Assembly: GCF_001663775.1 (NCBI RefSeq)
Contig: NZ_KV467169.1
Location: 537,013-601,012, forward strand
Direction of reading: 5' to 3'
Origin: Arthrobacter sp. B6
GTDB taxonomy: Bacteria > Actinomycetota > Actinomycetes > Actinomycetales > Micrococcaceae
Length of the DNA: 64,000 nt
Positions 9,122 through 17,289 of this stretch are shown one piece after another (position 1 is the first letter of the stretch; each line of letters starts with the position of its first letter). Both the position numbers and the translations under genes were made by a program. The notes beneath the pieces were generated by a model. That model ran no database searches, was not told the origin of the DNA, and was given only the letters and a program-made list of their open reading frames with translations.

Positions 9122-9193
9122 AATGCCAGAGTAGCCCTACGGTCCCGCCTGACGGGTCCTCCCGCAGGAGTAGGGGCAAAGGAGTAGGGGTGC

Positions 9194-10291
9194 CTAGAAC
9201 GAACGCCGTGGCACGGCACGTTCATACTGCGGTGCCCAGGCAAGGTCGTGGCCCAGTTCGAAGGCTGCACGCAGCCACCAGTGCGGGTCCCGCAGCGCCG
9301 CACGGGCGATGAAAACGCCATCGGCCTGGCCGGTGGCAACAGCGTGCTCGGCCTGGCCAGGCGAGGTCAGGAGGCCTACGGTGCCGGTGGGGACACCTGT
9401 TTCGCGCCGGATCCGTGCTGAGAAGCCGGTCTGGTAGCCGGGACCCGGCTGGATCTCCTGGTGCGCCACTGCTCCCCCGCTGGAGACATCGATGAGGTCC
9501 ACGCCATGTTCGTGGGCCTGCGCGGCCAGGCGGATGGAGGCCTCGATGCCGATGCCGCCCTCCGCCCAGTCGGTGGCGGAGATTCTGAGCAGCAGGGGCA
9601 TGGACTCCGGCATGACGTCACGCACGGCGTCGATCACGGCGAGCGTCAGGCGGTTCCGTCCGGCTTCGTCCCCGCCCCACGAATCAGTCCGCAGGTTGGT
9701 CAGCGGGCTCTGGAACTGGTGCAGGAGGTAGCCGTGCGCGCCGTGCAGCTCGAGGGTGTCAAAGCCGGCGTCGACGGCCCTCACGGCGGCAGCGGCGAAG
9801 TCGCTGACCACCCCCTGGATCTGTTCCTCGCCCATCTCGGCAGGTTCGGCATAGCCGTCGAAGGCCGACGGCGACGGGCCCACCGTGGCCCAGCCGCCGT
9901 CGGACTCCGGGACGCTGCCGCGCCGGCCCGAAAACGGCCAATACGTGGAGGCCTTACGCCCGGCGTGCGCGAGCTGGGCGCCGATCTTCGCCTCTGCGGC
10001 CCCGTGGCGGTGCACAAAAGACGTGATCCGTTCCCACGCCTCAGCCTGTTCGTCGTTATACAGTCCGGCGTCCCGCGGGCTGATGCGCCCCTCGGCACTA
10101 ACGGCCGCCGCCTCCGAGAGGATGAGGGCGGCGCCGCCGGCCGCGAAAGAGCCCAGATGCATCAGGTGCCAGTCGTTGGGCACGCCAGGGGCGCCGTCGG
10201 GTCCGCAGCTGTACTGGCACATGGGTGACACCCAGCCGCGGTGCGTCAGCTCCAGTGAGCGCAGCTTCAGCGGCCGGAAGAGTGCCGGCAC
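9194..10291 (-). CDS. NADH:flavin oxidoreductase, old yellow enzyme family (YqjM-like)
   Basis: FMN-dependent ene-reductase of 365 residues. The N-terminal MCQYS motif with Cys25 matches the redox-sensing Cys of the YqjM (thermophilic-like) OYE class; QLAHAGRKAS and ELHGAHGYLLHQF are substrate- and FMN-binding motifs; GTVGLLTSP precedes the FMN phosphate site. The GTG start shares a base with the stop of the YbbN-like gene upstream (TAGTG). The physiological substrate is unknown; this class reduces activated C=C bonds. Confidence 0.93.
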   Translation of the reverse strand: MPALFRPLKLRSLELTHRGWVSPMCQYSCGPDGAPGVPNDWHLMHLGSFAAGGAALILSEAAAVSAEGRISPRDAGLYNDEQAEAWERITSFVHRHGAAEAKIGAQLAHAGRKASTYWPFSGRRGSVPESDGGWATVGPSPSAFDGYAEPAEMGEEQIQGVVSDFAAAAVRAVDAGFDTLELHGAHGYLLHQFQSPLTNLRTDSWGGDEAGRNRLTLAVIDAVRDVMPESMPLLLRISATDWAEGGIGIEASIRLAAQAHEHGVDLIDVSSGGAVAHQEIQPGPGYQTGFSARIRRETGVPTGTVGLLTSPGQAEHAVATGQADGVFIARAALRDPHWWLRAAFELGHDLAWAPQYERAVPRRSF

Positions 10292-11298
10292 TAGAACAGC
10301 ACGCGTGCCAGGCTCTGCCGGGCCTTCGCCACGCGCTCGTCGGAGCTGCCCACGACGTCGAAAAGTTCCAGGAGGCGGACACGGGCCGTTTCCCGTTCCG
10401 GGCCGAAGTTCCTGCCGATGAAGCTGACCACGCGGTTGAGGCCGTCTTCCACATGGCCGCCGGCCACGTCGAGGTCCGCAACGCCGAGCTGGGCGTCAAG
10501 GTTGTCCGGCTCCTCGGCTGCCAGGGTCCGCAGCGCCTCGGTCTCCTGGGCGGACAGGGACTGAAGCCTTGCCATCAGCTCCACCTGCGCCAGGCCAGCC
10601 TTGGCTTCGGCGTCGGCAGGCATCTCCAGCAGCGCCTGGCGGTAAGCGGCGGCCGCGGCGTTGTAATCGCCCTCCTCGATGGCGTCGTATGCGGCCTGGT
10701 GCAGCGGAGGAAGCGGCGCCGGTTCGGTTTCGGCTGGCGTTCCGTTGCCCAGGCTTCCGGTGACGCCGTTGGCCGCCGCGACTTTCAACAGTTCATCGAG
10801 CAGGGCCTGCACCTGTGCCTCGTCCGCACCTCCCTGGAAGAGCGGAACCGGCTGGCCCTTGAGCACTGCAACCGCGGTGGGCACGGCCTGCACCTGGAAG
10901 GCCTGAGCCAGCTGGGGGAAGGCGTCGATGTCCGCGGCGCCCAGCACCAGGCGGCCGCCATAGCTGTTGACCACCCGTTCGAGCGTGTCCAGCATCCCGG
11001 CGGATTCAGGTGAGTAGGCGGCCCACAAAGCGAAGACGACCGGCACTTTGGCCGAGAGTTCCACAAGCTCCTGGAAGTTGCCTTCGGTAACGTTGACCCG
11101 CAACGGACCCGGGCCCGCCTCGGAGGTTCCGGCGGAATCGCCTGGAACGGGCGGATTGCCTGGCGCGTTGCCAGGAGGGGTGCCGGGGCTGGCAGGTGGC
11201 GCCTGTCGCTGTTTCAGAGCGGAAAGGTCGACGGCGCCTCGCAGGTTAAGCAGGCTGGCAGCGGCTGGAGGGACTGGGCGGGAAGCTGGCGAACTCAT
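10291..11298 (-). CDS. YbbN/CnoX-like thioredoxin-fold protein with TPR-like C-terminus
   Basis: A 335-residue cytoplasmic protein. After a Pro/Gly-rich N-terminal linker (about residues 30-65), a thioredoxin domain starts at LRVNVTEGNFQELV. The usual WCxxC active site is replaced by ALWAAYSPESAG, with no cysteines, so it cannot act as a thiol oxidoreductase. The C-terminal half (AAYDAIEEGDYNAAAAAYRQ and following) is TPR-like, as in E. coli CnoX, a holdase that hands clients to chaperones. The ATG at 11298 is preferred over one 13 codons upstream. Chaperone function is inferred from the family. Confidence 0.85.
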   Translation of the reverse strand: MSSPASRPVPPAAASLLNLRGAVDLSALKQRQAPPASPGTPPGNAPGNPPVPGDSAGTSEAGPGPLRVNVTEGNFQELVELSAKVPVVFALWAAYSPESAGMLDTLERVVNSYGGRLVLGAADIDAFPQLAQAFQVQAVPTAVAVLKGQPVPLFQGGADEAQVQALLDELLKVAAANGVTGSLGNGTPAETEPAPLPPLHQAAYDAIEEGDYNAAAAAYRQALLEMPADAEAKAGLAQVELMARLQSLSAQETEALRTLAAEEPDNLDAQLGVADLDVAGGHVEDGLNRVVSFIGRNFGPERETARVRLLELFDVVGSSDERVAKARQSLARVLF

Positions 11299-11367
11299 GC
11301 TTTCCACTCTAGCCACTCCGGCCGCTGCCGGGTGCAATACACAGGAGGCTTGTACGCCCGCTGCCGC

Positions 11368-13083
11368 TTACTTGAAGCTTGCTCCGACCAGTCCGCGGGT
11401 GGCGGCGACGAGCTTGATGGGGTCCGTTGAGCCCGCGGGCGGGACATAGAGCGCCATCGACTCGGCGAAGTTCAGCACCATGCCGGTAGTGGTTTCCTTG
11501 CCCCCGGCGAGCGCCGCAGCATCGTCACCGATGGTGAGCTTGTCTCCGGACGCCTTGGGAGTGCCGTCGAACGCGAAATTCAGGCGGCCCAGGACCAGCG
11601 CGCCGCCGTCGGCCGTGCGGAACACCACGGTGCTTTCCGGCACCACCTTGTGGGTGAAGGTGAAGTTGCCGTTCTCGCCGGACTTGACCACTTCGGCCTG
11701 GTAGGAAAGGGTGTCGGCGATGTACGGCGAGGACTCCCCTTCCACCAGCTTGTCCTTGAAGGTGGAGTCCGCGGACGTGAGGCGGTCAGCCAGGCCTGCG
11801 AGGGCCTCCTCACCGCTGTAGAGGAGGCCGGTCTTGTCACTGGCCGCCAGCGTTTCCGTTCCGTCCCTTCCGATGGACGGGAACGTGGTGCCCGGCTGCA
11901 GCGGAGTGGTTTTTACGAGCTTGTAGTTCTCGCGCGGCGATGACTGAACCAGGGTCAGCAGTTGGGGCACCACGTTGCCATCGCCCTGGGTGACAGCCAG
12001 GACCTGGCGCGGCCAGTCCCGCTCGCTGGTGACAACGGTGGTGAGCAGCTTCGTGGAGCGGACAGGCATCCGTGCCTCGTAGGAGCCCACCTGGGAGCGG
12101 ATCTTGTAGTTCTGCGTCCGGACTTCCAGTTCGGTTCCGCCCACGCGGTCGGCCAGCTTACCCGCGTCCTTGGCTGCGTCGCCGGCGTCGGCGGCACTGG
12201 AAACCTGCTCCAGGATGCGCCGGAACTGCGCGTCAAGAAGGACGGGCGAGGACTGGGCAGCAGCGCCTTCGCCGGCGGCGGAAGCCGTGGGCTCCGTGGA
12301 GGGGGCAGGAGTTGTGGTTGCGTTTGCAGCCACGCCAGTTCCGGCCACCACGGCAGCAGTGACGGCAGCAGTGACCATGCCCGCGCTCACCATGCCCAGG
12401 CGGGCCGAGGACCGGGCCTCCGTCTTAGCGTTTGCCCGCTTGGCGAACACGCTTCCCTGCCCCGTGCCGTCGCCGTTCCGAGTGCGGGCAGAAAGGACAG
12501 CCAGAGCAATGCCGGCAAGGATCAGCAGTCCGCCAATAACCATCAGCGGGATGGCCCACGGCGTCGAGGTGTCATTCGGGAACGTCATCGACACGGTGCC
12601 CGGAGCGGCCTTGGTGCCGTCGGAGGCCAGCAGCAGCGACCATTCACCGTCCGCGGGAGGAGTCCACGAGTAGTCCAGTTCGCCACTTGCGTTTTCGCTG
12701 GATACCCAGAGATCCGAGCCCCCAGGGTTGGGGGCCGTGGGTTCACCGTCGGAGTGCTCCACCTGAAGGGCCTTGTTGCCTTCGGCGACCCCCGTAACGG
12801 TGTTGTGGGCAGCCTGGCCAACCCACGCGTCGATGTCGTCCGGACGGCCGGCAGCAAGGATGAAGTTGCCGTCACCCTTGATATTGATCTTTACCGTGCC
12901 GCCGTGAAGCGTGCGCAGGTTCTGGTCAATGACGGTCAGCGGCGCCTCGGCGGAATCTGTGGGTACCGAGGCCGTGAAGGTCTCGGAGGGAGCCCAGATG
13001 GTCTTCTGGCCGATACCGGCCAGGAGTGTCAGGAGGCCGAGCAGCACAAGTGCGACTGCAGTCTTGAAACGCAAAGGAAACAC
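11368..13083 (-). CDS. Conserved membrane protein of unknown function
   Basis: About 571 residues. Membrane segments are visible near residues 8-25 (AVALVLLGLLTLLAGI), about 180-205 (PLMVIGGLLILAGIALAVL) and about 232-262 (Ala/Val/Thr-rich). The part between the first two looks like an extracytoplasmic beta-sandwich-like domain; after the third comes a Pro/Thr/Ala linker and a large domain of about 300 residues, rich in Val/Thr and without cysteines. I do not recognise the family. The start is GTG at 13083 or TTG at 13086; neither has a clear ribosome site. The gene is divergent from the AI-2E family transporter. Confidence 0.75.
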   Translation of the reverse strand: MFPLRFKTAVALVLLGLLTLLAGIGQKTIWAPSETFTASVPTDSAEAPLTVIDQNLRTLHGGTVKINIKGDGNFILAAGRPDDIDAWVGQAAHNTVTGVAEGNKALQVEHSDGEPTAPNPGGSDLWVSSENASGELDYSWTPPADGEWSLLLASDGTKAAPGTVSMTFPNDTSTPWAIPLMVIGGLLILAGIALAVLSARTRNGDGTGQGSVFAKRANAKTEARSSARLGMVSAGMVTAAVTAAVVAGTGVAANATTTPAPSTEPTASAAGEGAAAQSSPVLLDAQFRRILEQVSSAADAGDAAKDAGKLADRVGGTELEVRTQNYKIRSQVGSYEARMPVRSTKLLTTVVTSERDWPRQVLAVTQGDGNVVPQLLTLVQSSPRENYKLVKTTPLQPGTTFPSIGRDGTETLAASDKTGLLYSGEEALAGLADRLTSADSTFKDKLVEGESSPYIADTLSYQAEVVKSGENGNFTFTHKVVPESTVVFRTADGGALVLGRLNFAFDGTPKASGDKLTIGDDAAALAGGKETTTGMVLNFAESMALYVPPAGSTDPIKLVAATRGLVGASFK

Positions 13084-13111
13084 CAATCATCAGCGGGGGT
13101 TTAGTTCAATA

Positions 13112-13127
13112 GTAACCGTTTTGTTAC
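13112..13127. promoter_or_regulatory. GTAAC/GTTAC inverted repeat in front of the membrane-protein gene
   Basis: GTAACcgttttGTTAC forms an interrupted palindrome 29 bases upstream of the GTG start at 13083, where it could be an operator or overlap the promoter. The half-site resembles the GTAAC-type boxes reported for the actinobacterial response regulator MtrA. That assignment is a guess from the half-site alone. Confidence 0.3.
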
Positions 13128-13280
13128 CAATAGCTCAGTCGGAGGCTTTCGGCGGCCATCCCTGGCTCCCCGACTTAAGCACTACTCCCTGCTGTTGACA
13201 AGGCTGCTGATAGTGTTTGCGATGATCATCACACCGGCCCGCAGCCGCGGCGCCACGCACGGAACAGGCCCCAAGAAGCA

Positions 13281-14588
13281 GTGACTGACAAGACGGAAGA
13301 ATCCCCCGCGGAACAGGACAATCCACCCGCCGTTCCCGGGAAGCAGGCTGGGCCGCAACAACCTGTTCCCGCCCGGCGGACAGGGGCGACAGCTGCCCTC
13401 GGGGCCGTGCTGCGCAGGCTCCGCCAGCCGTTGCCCGGCGCGCAGCCCCGGCTTCGTTTTGAAATGCCGCCCGAGTACTCCCCTCAGGATGAGGGCCCCG
13501 GCACCGAAGCGGTGCAGTCACCGCCACAGTTTGGCCAGCCGGGGCCGCGGATATCGCCGCAGCACCCGCTCTACCTCGGGTTTATGGGCACGGTGGGAGT
13601 GGGCCTGGCCCTGCTGGTCTACTGGATCGGCTCCAACACCACGCAGCTGCTGCTCTGGATTGTCGCGGCCCTCTTCATCGCGCTTGGCCTGGATCCGGTG
13701 GTGGGCTGGCTTGAGGGCAGGAAGATTCCGCGCCCCGCGGGCATCCTGATCTCCGTATCGGTACTGGTGACGGCGGTGGTGGGGTTCTTCGCCACGCTGA
13801 TCCCCACGATCGTGGAGCAGGTCACGGAAATCGTCCAACAGGCACCGGTCTGGGTGCGCGACTTTATTGATTCTGATTTCTTCCGCAGCGTCGATGACCA
13901 GTTTGGCGTCCGGGACCGGATTGAGGACGAATTGAATAAATTCGTCAACAATCCGGAGGCCATGAGCGGTATCTTCGGCGGGGTGGTGGGGTTCGGGTCA
14001 ACGGTGGCCAACGGGCTTTTCGGCACCCTGATCGTCCTCGTGCTGAGCCTGTACTTCCTCGCGGCCCTGCCCGCGATGAAGAAGTGGGGCTACCGCCTGG
14101 CACCCCGGTCCCGCCGGCCGCGCGTGGAGGCGCTCTCTGAGGAAATCACGCGCTCTGTTGGAAACTACGTCATCGGCCAGGCGTGCGTGGCATTGCTGAA
14201 TGCCACTTTCGCCTTTGTGGTGATGTCCATCCTGGGCATTCCATTCGCCGTCCTGCTCGCCTTCGTGGTGGCGCTGCTGGCGTTCATCCCCCTGGTGGGC
14301 GGCCTGATTGCGGCGGTAGTGGTGCTCCTCGTATCGCTGACGGAGGGCTGGCAGACGGCCGCCATCTACGCGGTATGCTACTTCGCCTACCTTCAGTTCG
14401 AGGCGTACTTCATCTCCCCCCGCATCATGCAGAAGGCGGTGGCTGTCCCTGGGGCGGTGGCCGTTATTTCAGTGATTGCCGGCGGCAGCCTGCTCGGCAT
14501 CCTGGGCGCACTGATAGCCATTCCCACAGCCGCCGCCATTCTCCTGCTGGTCAAGGAGATCTACATCGCCCGCCAGGACAAGCACTAG
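13281..14588 (+). CDS. AI-2E family transporter (permease)
   Basis: A 435-residue polytopic membrane protein of the AI-2E/PerM family, members of which export diverse small molecules; the name does not mean that it carries autoinducer 2. There is a long cytoplasmic Pro/Gln-rich N-terminus (about 95 residues), then membrane helices beginning LYLGFMGTVGVGLALLVYW. The family pattern of two helices, a soluble segment (about residues 180-235, VTEIVQQAPVWVRDF) and further helices is present, including FIPLVGGLIAAV and the C-terminal GGSLLGILGALIAIP. The GTG start at 13281 is the first in frame. Confidence 0.87.
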   Translation: MTDKTEESPAEQDNPPAVPGKQAGPQQPVPARRTGATAALGAVLRRLRQPLPGAQPRLRFEMPPEYSPQDEGPGTEAVQSPPQFGQPGPRISPQHPLYLGFMGTVGVGLALLVYWIGSNTTQLLLWIVAALFIALGLDPVVGWLEGRKIPRPAGILISVSVLVTAVVGFFATLIPTIVEQVTEIVQQAPVWVRDFIDSDFFRSVDDQFGVRDRIEDELNKFVNNPEAMSGIFGGVVGFGSTVANGLFGTLIVLVLSLYFLAALPAMKKWGYRLAPRSRRPRVEALSEEITRSVGNYVIGQACVALLNATFAFVVMSILGIPFAVLLAFVVALLAFIPLVGGLIAAVVVLLVSLTEGWQTAAIYAVCYFAYLQFEAYFISPRIMQKAVAVPGAVAVISVIAGGSLLGILGALIAIPTAAAILLLVKEIYIARQDKH

Positions 14589-14635
14589 GCTGCAGCAGGC
14601 ACCGGTCCGCGCCAGCAGCCGTGGCTGAGCCCGGG

Positions 14636-15436
14636 TCAGGCGGCGGCGGTGGCCACCGGGCCATCCCATTCCTGGGCCAGGCCGCCCGGACCTGAGCCTT
14701 CCTCCGTCACCTCATCCACGATTTCATTGAGCACCCGTGCAGCGTATTTCTCGCCCACCCACAGGTGCTTGGCGCCGTCGACCCCCACGACGCGTGCCTG
14801 CGGAACAAGCCGGAAGCGATCCGCAGCGGCCTCAGGCCGCAGGTAGTCGTCGTGTTCGGGGACCAGCACGGTCAGTGGCTTGCCGCTCTCCGCCCACGCG
14901 CCAAGGTGGGCATCAGAGGCCCGGTGCAGCGGCGGGGACAGCAGCACTGCGCCTTCCACCTGCGAAGCGACTGGCTCCACTGCGCCATACATGAGTGCGA
15001 GCTCGGTGCCGAAGGACCACCCCACCAGCCACCGGTTGGGCAGCTGCCTTTCGACGGCGAACCGGACTGCGGCCTCGACGTCGAACTTCTCGCCGATGCC
15101 CTCTTCAAACGTACCGTCGCTGGTCCCGCGGGGAGAAGAGGTTCCGCGCGTATTGAACCTCAGCACGGCCACGCCCGCCAGTGCCGGAAGCCGGTACGAA
15201 GCCTTCCGGTACACGTGCGAGTCCATAAACCCGCCGTGTGTGGGAAGCGGGTGCAGCGTGATCAGCGTGGCGTTGACCTGGCCCGATTCAGGGAGCGCCA
15301 GCTCGCCAACCAGGGTGTGCCCGTCCGCCGTGTGCAGCTCCACGTTCTCGCGCCTGGCAGGGAGGACGGTGGAGGCACGGATGGGTGCGGGGCCTTCAGG
15401 CTGGATAAACTCGTACGACGCCGGATCAAAGGTCAT
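14636..15436 (-). CDS. Alpha/beta hydrolase
   Basis: A 266-residue alpha/beta-hydrolase-fold protein. Visible features: TLHPLPTHGGFMDSH (oxyanion region), RFNTRGTSSPRG, the nucleophile-elbow-like GWSFGTE (Ser in GxSxG), and C-terminal EHDDYL and GAKHLWVGE, which supply a likely catalytic Asp and His. The ATG at 15436 (MTFDPASYEF) is chosen; the longer frame upstream has unlike composition and runs into the neighbouring gene. Substrate unknown. Confidence 0.82.
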   Translation of the reverse strand: MTFDPASYEFIQPEGPAPIRASTVLPARRENVELHTADGHTLVGELALPESGQVNATLITLHPLPTHGGFMDSHVYRKASYRLPALAGVAVLRFNTRGTSSPRGTSDGTFEEGIGEKFDVEAAVRFAVERQLPNRWLVGWSFGTELALMYGAVEPVASQVEGAVLLSPPLHRASDAHLGAWAESGKPLTVLVPEHDDYLRPEAAADRFRLVPQARVVGVDGAKHLWVGEKYAARVLNEIVDEVTEEGSGPGGLAQEWDGPVATAAA

Positions 15437-15510
15437 GCCTGCCAGCTTAGCGACTCTGTGCGGTCTGGATTCATCCCCGGTTCCGGCGCGCAGCACGGCA
15501 ATGCGCGGGC

Positions 15511-15879
15511 TCAGCGGTAGCGGTAGCTGCGCGACGCCCAGCAGTTGGTGTGCCAGTGGCGGCGCTCGGCAAGGCCTGCGGCCGCGCCGAAAAGGTGGTC
15601 GCCCTTCCAGACCACCAGGTGCGCCACGCCCGGCGGGACGGCCATAAAGCAGCCGGGGCAGACATAAGACTTTTCCGCGTTCCTGGCTGTCATGGTCCTG
15701 ACCATCCACTCGCCGTCGGGGGCGCTTTCACGGCGGGCGATGCCGGCCCTGGCCCGTTCCAGGTCGAGTTCCGGGACCTCGCCGTTTCCCTTCTTGCCCG
15801 CTGTCTTTCCGGCCGGGCCCGACTTTGCAGCCGCACCTTTTCCGGTGGCAGGACGGCGGGGGCGGTTGGAACGCGGCAT
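15511..15879 (-). CDS. Small CxxC protein of unknown function
   Basis: A 122-residue protein with a basic Lys/Arg/Gly-rich N-terminal third ([13 protein letters not shown]), then [18 protein letters not shown], and a C-terminal His/Cys cluster ([10 protein letters not shown]). The CPGC plus HWHTNC arrangement looks like a zinc site, and the basic tail suggests nucleic acid binding. This is inference; I recognise it only as an actinobacterial conserved hypothetical. The ATG at 15879 lies 37 bases from the divergent nucS start, so the two may share a control region. Confidence 0.72.
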   Translation of the reverse strand: MPRSNRPRRPATGKGAAAKSGPAGKTAGKKGNGEVPELDLERARAGIARRESAPDGEWMVRTMTARNAEKSYVCPGCFMAVPPGVAHLVVWKGDHLFGAAAGLAERRHWHTNCWASRSYRYR

Positions 15880-15916
15880 GCCTCCATTCTGCCCCAGCCC
15901 CGGTAGTGTGTACGGC

Positions 15917-16612
15917 GTGCGACTTGTCATAGCCCGATGCTCCGTTGATTATGTTGGCCGGCTCAAAGCCCATCTCCCCCTTGCCACCAGGCTCCTGCTG
16001 GTCAAGGCCGATGGCTCGGTGCTGGTCCATTCAGACGGCGGCTCCTACAAGCCGCTGAACTGGATGAGTCCCCCTGCCACCCTCCGCGTCTCTTCCCCGG
16101 AGGACGTCGACCTCGAACTGGGGGTTACGGAACAGTGGACTGTCCAGTCCGCCAAGACCGATGACCGGCTCATCATCAACATCCACGAGTATCTCCACGA
16201 GTCCTCGCACGACCTTGGTGTTGACCCGGGCCTGATCAAGGACGGTGTCGAGGCGGATCTCCAGCGCCTGCTCGCAGATCAGATCGAAACCTTGGGTTCC
16301 GGATTTTCGCTGATCCGGCGGGAGTATTTCACCGCCATCGGCCCGGTGGACATCCTGGCGCGGGACGCCACGGGGGCCACGGTGGCCATCGAGCTGAAGC
16401 GCCGTGGCGATATCGACGGCGTGGAACAGCTCACCCGCTACCTTGAACTCCTGAACCGGGATCCGTTGCTGGCCCCCGTCCGTGGCATCTTTGCGGCCCA
16501 GCAGATCAAGCCGCAGGCCAAGGTCCTGGCAAACGACCGTGGCATCGACTGCGTCACCCTCGACTATGACGCCATGCGCGGCATGGACGACAGCGAATCC
16601 CGGCTTTTTTAG
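15917..16612 (+). CDS. nucS: Mismatch-specific endonuclease NucS (EndoMS)
   Basis: A 231-residue endonuclease that performs non-canonical mismatch repair in actinobacteria and some archaea lacking MutS/MutL. The GTG at 15917 gives the usual N-terminus ([16 protein letters not shown]). The RecB-like nuclease site is GPVDILARD with Asp145 and IELKRRGD with Glu159 and Lys161. The C-terminus, DSESRLF, resembles a sliding-clamp-binding motif. Length agrees with mycobacterial NucS. A GTG three codons upstream (15908) is a possible alternative start. Confidence 0.95.
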   Translation: MRLVIARCSVDYVGRLKAHLPLATRLLLVKADGSVLVHSDGGSYKPLNWMSPPATLRVSSPEDVDLELGVTEQWTVQSAKTDDRLIINIHEYLHESSHDLGVDPGLIKDGVEADLQRLLADQIETLGSGFSLIRREYFTAIGPVDILARDATGATVAIELKRRGDIDGVEQLTRYLELLNRDPLLAPVRGIFAAQQIKPQAKVLANDRGIDCVTLDYDAMRGMDDSESRLF

Positions 16613-16705
16613 GCCCGCGCCGCACCGCCGGAGTGGCGAAGCGGCCCTGACAAGGGCGTTTACGCTTCTTTTACCCAAAATTTATCGGTTTGGCTGTCTG
16701 GACCG

Positions 16706-16734
16706 TTGACCTGACGGTCCTGTCATGAAATTCT
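16706..16734 (+). promoter_or_regulatory. Candidate promoter of the cold-shock gene
   Basis: TTGACC (16706-16711), a 17-base spacer and AATTCT (16729-16734) fit a sigma-70-type promoter in the 291-base gap before the cold-shock gene. It would give a 5' leader of about 160 bases, as is usual for cspA-type mRNAs. The rest of the gap (16613-16903) shows no gene. Confidence 0.4.
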
Positions 16735-16903
16735 TATCTGAGTCTTTGTGTAGGTGTTTTTCATGCTCGCAAGACATGTTGCGAGCGCGAAGCTCCTGCA
16801 GGGCCGGTTCCCAGGAACGGGCAGTCCAGGATTCTTCTCGCGGAGTAACCAAGGCCAGCACGAAGTGTGCTGAACTTAAAAGTTCCATAATGAGGAGAAA
16901 TAA

Positions 16904-17107
16904 ATGGCACAGGGAACCGTCAAGTGGTTCAACGCTGAAAAGGGCTTCGGCTTCATCACCCCGGATGACTCCGATGGCGATGTCTTCGTTCACTACTCTG
17001 AGATCCAGACCGGTGGCTTCAAGACCCTCGACGAGAACCAGCGCGTTCAGTTCGAAATTGGTCAGGGCGCCAAGGGTCCCCAGGCTACCGGCGTTACGCT
17101 GGTCTAG
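16904..17107 (+). CDS. Cold-shock protein, CspA family
   Basis: A 67-residue single cold-shock domain that binds single-stranded RNA/DNA as an RNA chaperone. RNP1 is KGFGFITP and RNP2 is DVFVHYSEI; the N-terminus [10 protein letters not shown] is typical. A strong ribosome site, GAGGAG (16892-16897), precedes the ATG by 6 bases. The gene is monocistronic and ends in a strong terminator. Confidence 0.97.
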   Translation: MAQGTVKWFNAEKGFGFITPDDSDGDVFVHYSEIQTGGFKTLDENQRVQFEIGQGAKGPQATGVTLV

Positions 17108-17145
17108 TCCCCCGCCGCCGGCCGCATGTGCGGCCCCTGCGAATT

Positions 17146-17183
17146 AATGATCCCCGGCGTTATTGCCGGGGATCATTTTTTGT
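17146..17183 (+). terminator. Strong Rho-independent terminator of the cold-shock gene
   Basis: A 13-bp perfect stem (AATGATCCCCGGC, 17146-17158, with GCCGGGGATCATT, 17165-17177), a 6-base loop and a run of T. Because the stem is flanked by A on one side and T on the other, it may also stop transcription from the convergent membrane-protein gene. Confidence 0.93.
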
Positions 17184-17289
17184 CATGCGCAGCAACGGTA
17201 ATTGGGCGGAACCGAAATCCGAAGGATTCCGGCATTTCCGGCCACGACTTAACTGTCACAAAATGTTTCAGTTCCTGAAATGGCGCTTG

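Noticed and set aside
9164-9192. Two copies of GGAGTAGGGG between the ABC and OYE genes
   Set aside because: Short direct repeat without symmetry or nearby signals; likely incidental.
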